Assembly: GCA_937901185.1 (NCBI GenBank)
Contig: CALCHR010000058.1
Location: forward strand, 1-16,436
Source: an uncultured Bacteroidales bacterium
Lineage (GTDB): Bacteria; Bacteroidota; Bacteroidia; Bacteroidales; Bacteroidaceae
Reading direction: 5' to 3'
DNA: 16,436 bases
In this document: positions 5,762 through 12,493 of the stretch, piece after piece
Layout: each line of letters begins with the position of its first letter
How positions within the stretch are numbered: position 1 is the stretch's first letter
Notes under the pieces: model-generated
Seen by the model: only the letters and a program-made list of their open reading frames with translations
The model's database searches: none
What the model was told of the DNA's origin: nothing
Position numbers and translations under genes: made by a program

Positions 5762-6823
5762 ATGGCACAAACCATTCTCTTCTCAGAAAATCTAAACAAA
5801 GAACTCGGTGGTAAAGGCTGCTGCATAGATGTAAGCGCCTATGATGCCCTCTTTGTTTTGGTAGACGAGAATACAGACCGTTGTTGTCGTCCGGCACTGC
5901 AAACTTGCGAGGCCCTTCAGCATGCTCGCCCGATAGTGATAGCCCCTTCAGATACTCATAAGAATGTAGAGGCACTCAGTCACGTGTGGCAAGCACTCAG
6001 CGAGGGTGGAGCTTCGCGCCGCTCATTATTGCTTTGTCTGGGTGGAGGAATGGTGACAGACCTTGGAGGATTTGCTGCTGCCACCTTCAAGCGCGGTATA
6101 GATTTTGTAAATATCCCCACGACATTGTTAGCCATGGTGGACGCAGCGGTGGGAGGAAAGACCGGTATCAATTTCAATGGACTGAAAAACGAAGTGGGCG
6201 CTTTCCGCGAAGCCGTAGCTGTTGTGGTAGATACAAAACTCTTGCAGACCCTTGATGCAGAGAATATGCGCTCAGGCTATGCTGAGATGCTGAAGCATGC
6301 CCTTTTGGCAGATTCGGAAATGTGGGCACGCCATTTGCTATTTGATATAGACGAGCCAGACTTTACCGACCTGCAGAAAATGGTGGGTGAGAGCATTGAG
6401 GTGAAGCGTCGCATCGTTGAAGAAGATCCTTACGAGCACGGACTACGTAAAGCCTTGAACTTAGGACACACAGTGGGGCATGCCTTCGAGAGCTTGGCGA
6501 TGGAGAAAGAAAATCCCGTATTACATGGGTATGCTGTGGCGTGGGGATTAGCTGCAGAGTTGTTCCTGAGTCATGTGGTCTGTCAATTCCCCATAGATAA
6601 AATGCGTCAGACAGTGGCCTATGTGCGTCAACATTATGGAGCGCCTTTGTTCTCTTGTAAAGATTATGAACGCTTGTATGCCTTGATGCTCCACGATAAG
6701 AAAAACGTGGCCGGACAAATTAACTTTACCCTATTAGAAGACGTAGGGAAAATCCGCCTAGATTGTCGTGTGGAGAAAGAACTTCTCTTTGAGATGTTTG
6801 ACTTTGTAAGGGAAGGTATGTAA
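5762..6823 (+). CDS. aroB: 3-dehydroquinate synthase
   Basis: AroB converts DAHP to 3-dehydroquinate, the second step of the shikimate pathway to chorismate, using NAD+ and a divalent metal in the cytoplasm. The length of 353 residues is typical. The NAD-binding GGGMVTDLGGFAAATFKRG (about 94-112) and the substrate region IPTTLLAMVDAAVGGKTGIN (118-137) are intact. Metal ligands are seen as E175 in GYAEMLKH, H236 in NLGHTVGHAFE and H255 in HGYAVAWG. It is in line with the thioesterase upstream (24 bases) and the flavin/iron-sulfur protein downstream (36 bases). No other aro genes are present here. Confidence 0.96.
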   Translation: MAQTILFSENLNKELGGKGCCIDVSAYDALFVLVDENTDRCCRPALQTCEALQHARPIVIAPSDTHKNVEALSHVWQALSEGGASRRSLLLCLGGGMVTDLGGFAAATFKRGIDFVNIPTTLLAMVDAAVGGKTGINFNGLKNEVGAFREAVAVVVDTKLLQTLDAENMRSGYAEMLKHALLADSEMWARHLLFDIDEPDFTDLQKMVGESIEVKRRIVEEDPYEHGLRKALNLGHTVGHAFESLAMEKENPVLHGYAVAWGLAAELFLSHVVCQFPIDKMRQTVAYVRQHYGAPLFSCKDYERLYALMLHDKKNVAGQINFTLLEDVGKIRLDCRVEKELLFEMFDFVREGM

Positions 6824-6859
6824 GTCTAAGAATTCTTGAATTATAAAGATAGTCTTGAT

Positions 6860-8044
6860 ATGACAATCACCAATAATAAATGGATTAAATATCTGGTGCG
6901 CCTTTCAGAAAGCGCTCTTTCTTTGCTCGTGGTGTTCCTAATGCTGGCAGCGACAGTTGTAATGACCGGGCGATTGCTGGGGCATGAGTTCATAGAAAAG
7001 GAAAGCAAAATGACGGTAGAGGTTGCTCCGAATGACCTATGCGAGCGTATGGAACACTTGAAGGGCTGCAACTTAGAACCCTTAGACTCTGTGCGTTGGA
7101 AAGTTTTTACCTCAAAGCATAAATCAAAAGGTATATTACTCAACTCTTACTTAATAGGTCGTGACATAGTAGGCTTTTCTGGTCCGACACCACTCTATAT
7201 CTTGCTTGATAATAAAGGCCGCATAGTAGAACTTGAGGCGCAGGAGAACAGCGAGAGCACAGAGTATTTTGAGAATGCCTGGGCCCTTATAACATCATAT
7301 TGGACAGGGAAAAATATCTCTGAAAAAAATAAGATACAAATAGACGCGCTTACCGGAGCCACTTATTCAGTATCAGCATTGGATAATACCATCCGTGCTA
7401 CGTTGGCATTCCATGAGGGGCAACAACATTCGCATTTCAAGGCACCTGTGATAGGGTGGTATAAGACAATAGCTCTAATCTTGGTATTGTTATTAGGATT
7501 GGGTGCTGCAGCATTTTTCCGCGGTAACAAAACCCTTCGCCTGATAGTGCTTCTCTTAAATGTAGGGGTGGTAGGATTTTGGTGTGGCCAGTTTGTGTCG
7601 CTTACTTTGTTGCGAAACTGGATAGAGAATGGGGTGGACTTGATGGGGGCTTTGCCGGCAGTGTTGCTTGTGGCTCTAGCTTTCCTAGCTCCGGTATTTG
7701 GTATGAAGAAACACTACTGCCATTGGGCCTGCCCTTTAGGTAGCGCACAAGAATTAGCTTATCGTTTGCCTCTGCCAAAGTTGAAAGTATCAGCCCAGAC
7801 TTATAGAATCTTGGCAACCATTCGCCTCTGGGCTTTGCTCTTATTGTTATTCCTGCTTTGGATGGGCGTAGGCGCTGAAGTGTTGAACTATGAGCCTTTT
7901 GGGGTCTTTCTCTTAGACGAGGCTTTATGGGGAGTCTTGGTCCTTGCTTCTGTGTTTATCATCGCCGGTTGTTTTGTTCCGAGACCTTGGTGTAGAACGT
8001 TATGCCCAGTGGGTGAATTGCTCCGCCTCACAGAACGAAGCTAA
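6860..8044 (+). CDS. Membrane FMN-binding / 4Fe-4S electron-transfer protein (NosR-like architecture)
   Basis: This predicted inner-membrane redox protein has 394 residues. I start it at ATG 6860; the frame also opens at a TTG at 6836. A first helix (about 19-37) is followed by an extracytoplasmic FMN-binding domain (about 50-190) with the flavinylation motif DALTGATYS, in which T168 would carry covalent FMN. Five more helices follow (about 203-219, 226-246, 263-282, 320-340, 356-374). Two CxxxCP pairs, C287/C291 (HYCHWACPLG) and C378/C382 (WCRTLCPVG), come after helices 4 and 6. With the N-terminus inside, the FMN domain is outside and both cysteine pairs are cytoplasmic, as in NosR and RdhC-type proteins. 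The flavin transferase ApbE is not encoded here. The gene lies 36 bases after aroB and 41 before a nitroreductase, its most likely partner. It is visibly more AT-rich than the genes at the window ends. Confidence 0.85.
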   Translation: MTITNNKWIKYLVRLSESALSLLVVFLMLAATVVMTGRLLGHEFIEKESKMTVEVAPNDLCERMEHLKGCNLEPLDSVRWKVFTSKHKSKGILLNSYLIGRDIVGFSGPTPLYILLDNKGRIVELEAQENSESTEYFENAWALITSYWTGKNISEKNKIQIDALTGATYSVSALDNTIRATLAFHEGQQHSHFKAPVIGWYKTIALILVLLLGLGAAAFFRGNKTLRLIVLLLNVGVVGFWCGQFVSLTLLRNWIENGVDLMGALPAVLLVALAFLAPVFGMKKHYCHWACPLGSAQELAYRLPLPKLKVSAQTYRILATIRLWALLLLLFLLWMGVGAEVLNYEPFGVFLLDEALWGVLVLASVFIIAGCFVPRPWCRTLCPVGELLRLTERS

Positions 8045-8085
8045 TATATATTTATAATAAATGTGTAGAACCAATATTCTCAATT

Positions 8086-8712
8086 ATGAATCGTTATAAG
8101 ATAGTAAGTGCTGTTTTAGCTCTGGCATTGTTGACAGCCTTGGTACGCTTGGCTGTTAGAGAGGAAATTCCAGATCAAGTAGATAAAAAATCTATTGTAC
8201 TAGAAAATATTTTTGCGAGGAAGAGTGTGCGTAGTTATACTGATAAACCTATAAGCCGAGAGCAGCTTGATACTCTGGTGAAGGCTGCGATGGCAGCTCC
8301 TTCGGGTCGCGATATGCGTCCTTGGAAATTCGTAGTAATCGATGAGCGTCTCGTGCTGGATAGTCTTTCTAAAAAACTGCCATATGCGAAAATGCTGGGT
8401 GAGGCTACTGCAGCGGTAGTGGTGTGTGGTGATATGAATGTGGTAGATAGCAAAGGCGCACCATCCACCAACTGGACGTTTGATTGCTCTGCTGCTACTG
8501 AAAATCTATTGCTTGCAGCCGAGGCTATGGGGCTTGGAGCTGTGTGGACTGGTGTGCATCCTTATGAAGAGCGTGTGGCTGCAGTGAAAGAAGTCTTGGC
8601 TTTGCCCGAACATATTATTCCTTTGAATGTGATACCTATGGGCCATCCTAAAGGAAACCAACAGCCGAAGGATAAATATAATGTAGAGAATATCCGCTAT
8701 AACGGCTGGTAA
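8086..8712 (+). CDS. Membrane-anchored nitroreductase-family flavoprotein
   Basis: This 208-residue FMN-dependent oxidoreductase belongs to the nitroreductase fold. An N-terminal hydrophobic segment (MNRYK then residues 6-23) forms an uncleaved anchor or a signal peptide; most nitroreductases lack one. FMN-binding landmarks are RKSVRSYTDKPI (46-57), APSGRDMRPWKFVVI (71-85), the helix ENLLLAAEAMGLGAVWTG (139-156) and IPMGHPKG (183-190). Basic residues before the helix favour an N-in orientation, which would place the catalytic domain outside the cytoplasm. It follows the FMN/4Fe-4S protein by 41 bases and is probably co-transcribed and fed by it. The physiological substrate is unknown, and the name does not mean it reduces nitro compounds. 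No terminator is evident after it. Confidence 0.88.
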   Translation: MNRYKIVSAVLALALLTALVRLAVREEIPDQVDKKSIVLENIFARKSVRSYTDKPISREQLDTLVKAAMAAPSGRDMRPWKFVVIDERLVLDSLSKKLPYAKMLGEATAAVVVCGDMNVVDSKGAPSTNWTFDCSAATENLLLAAEAMGLGAVWTGVHPYEERVAAVKEVLALPEHIIPLNVIPMGHPKGNQQPKDKYNVENIRYNGW

Positions 8713-8731
8713 TAAAAAGTTGGAGATTTTT

Positions 8732-8762
8732 TTTGTACTTCAAAAGCCTTGGCTTAACTTTG
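8732..8762 (+). promoter_or_regulatory. Promoter of the TetR-fabG pair
   Basis: TTTG (8732-8735) and TAACTTTG (8755-8762) are 19 bases apart, the best -33/-7 match in the window. The leader to the TetR start is 62 bases. If the regulator controls itself, its operator would be expected here, but I see no clear palindrome. Confidence 0.75.
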
Positions 8763-8824
8763 CACTGCTTGCACAAAATAGTGTTAGGTGTGTAAAATAA
8801 AAATAGATTTAGCAGAATAGGAAA

Positions 8825-9406
8825 ATGTCAATAGGTAAGACCCGCCAAAAACTAGTGGAAGTGGCTCGCGAACTTTTTGCTCGCCAAGGCATGGATGCTA
8901 CAACGATGAATGATATAGCAACGGCTTCCGGTAAAGGGCGGCGTACATTGTATACTTATTTTCGGAGTAAAGAAGATATTTACTATGCTGTGATTGAAAA
9001 TGAGCTGGAGCGCCTTTCAGACTGCTTAGATGAGGTAGCTGGAATGGAAATACTGCCGGAGCAAAAGGTTGTACAACTTATCTATACCCATCTGAAGATG
9101 ATTAAGGAAACCGTGGCGCGTAATGGTTCGTTGCGTGCAGAGTTTTTCCGTAATATATGGATGGTTGAAAAGGTGCGACGTGCTTTCGATGAAGAAGAAA
9201 TAGCAATCCTTCGCCGTATCTTGCAGGAGGGTGTAGAAAATAATAGTTTCAAAATAGAACATATAGGGCTGATGGCCGAAATTATTCACTATACGGTAAA
9301 GGGATTAGAAGTTCCGTACATCTATGACCGCTTGGGAGATGGATTGAAAGAGGAAGAAACCCAACCTATGGTGTTGGAGATTGTGCGCAGAGCCTTGGGA
9401 TTGTAA
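8825..9406 (+). CDS. TetR/AcrR-family transcriptional regulator
   Basis: This is a predicted DNA-binding repressor of 193 residues. The N-terminal helix-turn-helix is clear: ELFARQGMDATTMNDIATA, then SGKGRRTLYTYFRSKEDIYYAVI, with the recognition helix about residues 37-45 and the TLYTYFRSKEDI pattern typical of the family. The C-terminal helical ligand domain (from about 55) gives no hint of the effector. It has its own promoter (8732-8762) and lies 72 bases before fabG with no promoter or terminator evident between them, so it probably regulates fatty-acid synthesis or itself. This link is an inference from adjacency. Confidence 0.92.
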   Translation: MSIGKTRQKLVEVARELFARQGMDATTMNDIATASGKGRRTLYTYFRSKEDIYYAVIENELERLSDCLDEVAGMEILPEQKVVQLIYTHLKMIKETVARNGSLRAEFFRNIWMVEKVRRAFDEEEIAILRRILQEGVENNSFKIEHIGLMAEIIHYTVKGLEVPYIYDRLGDGLKEEETQPMVLEIVRRALGL

Positions 9407-9478
9407 GATATTGTCGGTGCTGTAGACATCTCTGGAATATAGAAAATATTATAAACTCATTTTATAAATTAAAACATT

Positions 9479-10225
9479 ATGGGACTTTTACAAGGTAAAA
9501 CAGCTTTGGTCACAGGTGCTGCTCGCGGTATCGGTAAGGCCATCGCTCTGAAATTTGCAGCAGAAGGTGCAAATGTTGCATTTACTGACCTCGTGATTGA
9601 CGAGAATGGAGAAGCAACAAAAGCAGAAATAGAGGCTCTCGGCGTAAAGTGTGTGGCTTATGCTAGCAACGCGGCCGATTTTACTCAGACTGAAGAAGTG
9701 GTAAAGAAGGTACATGAAGATTTTGGCTCAATTGATGTGTTGGTAAACAATGCCGGAATTACAAAAGATGGTTTGATGATGCGCATGAGCGAGCAGCAAT
9801 GGGATGCTGTGATTGCTGTAAATTTGAAGTCAGCCTTTAACTTCATCCATGCTTGTACTCCAATTATGATGCGCCAACGTGGTGGCTCAATTATCAATAT
9901 GGCCAGCGTAGTCGGAGTTCATGGTAATGCCGGACAGAGCAACTATGCAGCTTCAAAGGCTGGTATGATTGCTTTGGCAAAGAGCGTGGCCCAAGAGTTG
10001 GGTAGCCGTGGCATCCGTGCAAACGCTATTGCTCCTGGATTTATTGAGACCGCTATGACCGCAGCTCTTCCCGATGAGGTACGTGCTGATTGGGCTAAGA
10101 AAATTCCTTTGCGTCGTGGCGGACAGCCTGAAGATATTGCTAATGTCGCTACATTCCTTGCTTCAGACATGGCTTCTTATGTCAGCGGTCAAGTGATTCA
10201 AGTAGACGGTGGTATGAATATGTAA
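9479..10225 (+). CDS. fabG: 3-oxoacyl-[acyl-carrier-protein] reductase
   Basis: This is an NADPH-dependent short-chain dehydrogenase that reduces 3-oxoacyl-ACP in the elongation cycle of type II fatty-acid synthesis. All landmarks of the classical SDR fold are present: TGAARGIG (12-19) for the cofactor, NNAG (90-93), N115, and the catalytic S143, Y156 and K160 in SNYAASK. The C-terminal GQVIQVDGGMNM is the usual FabG ending. The length of 248 residues is typical. It follows a TetR regulator, probably on the same transcript, and ends in tandem hairpins. Another SDR function cannot be excluded from sequence alone, but the closeness to the FabG pattern makes that less likely. Confidence 0.92.
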   Translation: MGLLQGKTALVTGAARGIGKAIALKFAAEGANVAFTDLVIDENGEATKAEIEALGVKCVAYASNAADFTQTEEVVKKVHEDFGSIDVLVNNAGITKDGLMMRMSEQQWDAVIAVNLKSAFNFIHACTPIMMRQRGGSIINMASVVGVHGNAGQSNYAASKAGMIALAKSVAQELGSRGIRANAIAPGFIETAMTAALPDEVRADWAKKIPLRRGGQPEDIANVATFLASDMASYVSGQVIQVDGGMNM

Positions 10226-10276
10226 AAAATGGCCTTAGGCCTTTTTGTTTAGCCCGGGGAAAGCCTCGGGCTAAAC
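10226..10276 (+). terminator. Tandem hairpin terminator after fabG
   Basis: The first hairpin is GGCC-TTA-GGCC (10231-10241), followed by TTTTTGTTT (10242-10250). The second has a 13-bp stem, 10247-10259 with 10264-10276 (GTTTAGCCCG/CGGGCTAAAC plus inner pairs), and the loop AAAG. The T run of the first hairpin overlaps the arm of the second, so the two structures compete at three or four bases. Confidence 0.75.
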
Positions 10277-10318
10277 TTTACAAAAACAAAAGAAGTTTTT
10301 CAGACAGACATCAAGACG

Positions 10319-10984
10319 ATGACAGTACTTTACGAAGACAACCATATTATCATAGTAAATAAGGCCGCAGGCGAAATTGTGCAAGGTGATAAGACGGGTG
10401 ATAGTCCTTTGACAGATGCCGTGAAAGCCTATATCAAGGAAAAATATGCCAAGCCTGGTGAAGTCTTTCTGGGATTAGTGCATCGCTTGGATCGCCCGGT
10501 CAGTGGAGTTGTGGTTTTTGCAAGGACGAGTAAAGCATTGGCCCGCCTTAATGAAATGTTTAGATTGGGCAAGGTGTCTAAAACCTATCATGCCATTGTG
10601 GGGCAAAGACCACAGCCGGAAATGGCAACCTTGACGCATTGGCTTACCCGTAACGAGCGTCAGAATAAGGCTTATGCACATAAGCAAGAAGTAGCAGGTG
10701 CAAAGAAAGCTGTGCTAGACTATACTTTGCTTGGCTCGTCTGAACGCTATCATCTTTTACAAGTGAATCTACATACAGGACGTCATCACCAAATTCGTTG
10801 TCAACTTGCAGCGATGGGCTGTGTAATCAAAGGCGATCTCAAATATGGAGCGCCACGCTCTAATCCGGATGGTAGTATTTGTTTGCATGCTCGTAAAGTA
10901 GCTTTTGAACATCCGGTTTCTCATAAGCAAATAGAAGTAGAGGCTCCCTATCCGGAAAAATCTTCTTTGTGGCATGCTTTTTAA
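10319..10984 (+). CDS. RluA-family pseudouridine synthase
   Basis: This is a predicted RNA pseudouridine synthase of the RluA/RluD group, 221 residues, acting on rRNA or tRNA in the cytoplasm. The catalytic signature HRLDRPVSG (55-63) carries the nucleophile D58. LHTGRHHQIRCQLAAMG (151-167) and GDLKYGAPR (172-180) match the conserved C-terminal motifs. No N-terminal S4 RNA-binding domain is present: the protein begins directly with the catalytic domain (LYEDNHIIIVNKAAG), as in the shorter RluA-like members. The target uridine cannot be deduced. It lies between the fabG terminator and the cardiolipin synthase gene and is probably transcribed alone. Confidence 0.92.
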   Translation: MTVLYEDNHIIIVNKAAGEIVQGDKTGDSPLTDAVKAYIKEKYAKPGEVFLGLVHRLDRPVSGVVVFARTSKALARLNEMFRLGKVSKTYHAIVGQRPQPEMATLTHWLTRNERQNKAYAHKQEVAGAKKAVLDYTLLGSSERYHLLQVNLHTGRHHQIRCQLAAMGCVIKGDLKYGAPRSNPDGSICLHARKVAFEHPVSHKQIEVEAPYPEKSSLWHAF

Positions 10985-11028
10985 CAAACTATAAGTGCCC
11001 TCACTATAGGAAGTTTGCAATTTATTAT

Positions 11029-11036
11029 TAGATTTG
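11029..11036 (+). promoter_or_regulatory. -7 promoter element of the cardiolipin synthase-C10 protease pair
   Basis: TAGATTTG matches TAnnTTTG and lies 22 bases before the start at 11059. A TTTG at 11014-11017 is too close (11 bases) to be a normal -33 box. Confidence 0.5.
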
Positions 11037-11058
11037 CGAAAAAGTTTTTGCAAACTCC

Positions 11059-12489
11059 ATGTGGGCCGATTTTTTCTACTGGATAATATTCCTATTCTAT
11101 GTGGGACTCGTCTTTAGTACAATGTGTGTAGTTGTACTTGAGAATAGACAGCCAGCCAAGACCATAGCTTGGTTGGTGGTCTTGACTTTCATGCCGGTGG
11201 TGGGGCTTGTGGTCTTTTATTTCTTTGGGCAGAGCTTGCATAAAGAGCGTTTGATAAGTCGGCGCACTTATAATATATTGACAAGCAATATGCTTTCTGA
11301 AATGCAAAGTATACCGGAGCATTTGGTTCCGGCTAAGTATGAACGCCTCATTAACTTGCTCTTGCGTAAAAACTTAGCTGTGGCTAGCGATGGTAATGAG
11401 GTGGAAGTTCTAACTTCCGGACAAGATTATATGCAGTCTCTTTTACGTGCCATAGGGAAAGCACAGCATCATATTCATATTGAGACCTATATCATAGAGG
11501 ACGATGCTGTGGGCCGCTTGTTGCGCGATGCGTTGATAGATAAGGTGCGCGAGGGGGTAGAAGTACGTTTCCTTTACGACGATGTGGGTTGCTGGAAAGT
11601 ACGTAATGCATTTTTTGACTCCTTTGTAGCTGGTGGCATTTGTGTACATCCTTTCCTGCCGGTACGATTCCCAAGTTTGACAAACAAGGTAAACTATCGC
11701 AACCACCGAAAAATCTGTGTCATCGACGGACTTGTTGGCTACATCGGAGGAATGAACTTTGCTCTGCGCTATGTGAGTCGGCGAATGCCATGCTGGCGTG
11801 ATATGCAACTTTGTGTTCATGGCTCAGCAGTGGGAAGTTTGCAGCGAATGTTCTTGGCGGACTGGTGTTTCGTAACAGGCAAGGAACTGCTGCATCGCCG
11901 TTTCTTCCCTCACTCCTCAAAAAGCAAAGTAAAAGAAGGAGATAGCCTTTTGCAAATAGTCTCTTCTAATCCGGTCTCTATCTTTCCGGAGATAATGTAT
12001 GGTTTGACTTGCGCCATACAATGTGCTCAGAAATATCTTTATATCCAAACCCCTTACTTTATGCCTACCGAATCGGTGTTGCAGGCTTTGCAGTCTGCTG
12101 CCATGTCGGGTGTTGATGTGCGTCTGATGTTGCCCAAGAAATCAGACAGTCTATTGTTGCGCCGGGGAAATGATAGCTACTTGATGGATATGCTCAAGGC
12201 CGGTGTGCACGTCTATTTTTACACCGGTGGATTTCTGCATAGCAAAATGCTGGTGGTAGATGATGACTGGTGTAGTGTAGGCTCTGCTAATATGGACTTC
12301 CGTAGTTTTGAGAACAACTTTGAGGCCAATGCTTTTGTCTATGACCCGCAGGTAGCTAAGAGAGTGCGAGAAGAATTTGAAAAAGACTTGTGCTGCTCGC
12401 AAGAAGTGCTGTATAGAGAATGGAAACACCGTCCTTACAGACGTCGTATGCTGGAGTCTATTACACGTATTTTGTCCCCCCTGTTGTAG
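11059..12489 (+). CDS. cls: Cardiolipin synthase (phospholipase D superfamily)
   Basis: This inner-membrane enzyme condenses phosphatidylglycerol molecules into cardiolipin. The 476-residue length fits bacterial ClsA-type enzymes. Two N-terminal transmembrane helices (about 7-26 and 36-56) are followed by two HKD motifs: H216-R-K218-ICVI-D223 with GYIGGMNF after it, and H394-S-K396-MLVV-D401 with VGSANMD after it. Both catalytic sites are intact. A -7 box lies just upstream. The stop codon is 4 bases before the start of the C10 protease gene, so the two are almost certainly co-transcribed and perhaps translationally coupled, although no functional link is obvious. Confidence 0.95.
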   Translation: MWADFFYWIIFLFYVGLVFSTMCVVVLENRQPAKTIAWLVVLTFMPVVGLVVFYFFGQSLHKERLISRRTYNILTSNMLSEMQSIPEHLVPAKYERLINLLLRKNLAVASDGNEVEVLTSGQDYMQSLLRAIGKAQHHIHIETYIIEDDAVGRLLRDALIDKVREGVEVRFLYDDVGCWKVRNAFFDSFVAGGICVHPFLPVRFPSLTNKVNYRNHRKICVIDGLVGYIGGMNFALRYVSRRMPCWRDMQLCVHGSAVGSLQRMFLADWCFVTGKELLHRRFFPHSSKSKVKEGDSLLQIVSSNPVSIFPEIMYGLTCAIQCAQKYLYIQTPYFMPTESVLQALQSAAMSGVDVRLMLPKKSDSLLLRRGNDSYLMDMLKAGVHVYFYTGGFLHSKMLVVDDDWCSVGSANMDFRSFENNFEANAFVYDPQVAKRVREEFEKDLCCSQEVLYREWKHRPYRRRMLESITRILSPLL

Positions 12490-12493
12490 CCCT

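Noticed and set aside
10769..11053. Minus-strand 94-codon frame opposite the end of the pseudouridine synthase gene and the gap before cls
   Set aside because: Most of it is antisense to a well-supported gene, and the rest covers the cls promoter region. No family features.
12377..12493. Upstream start for the C10 protease inside cls
   Set aside because: It would place 39 cysteine-rich residues before a good signal peptide. The ATG at 12494 gives the expected secreted precursor.
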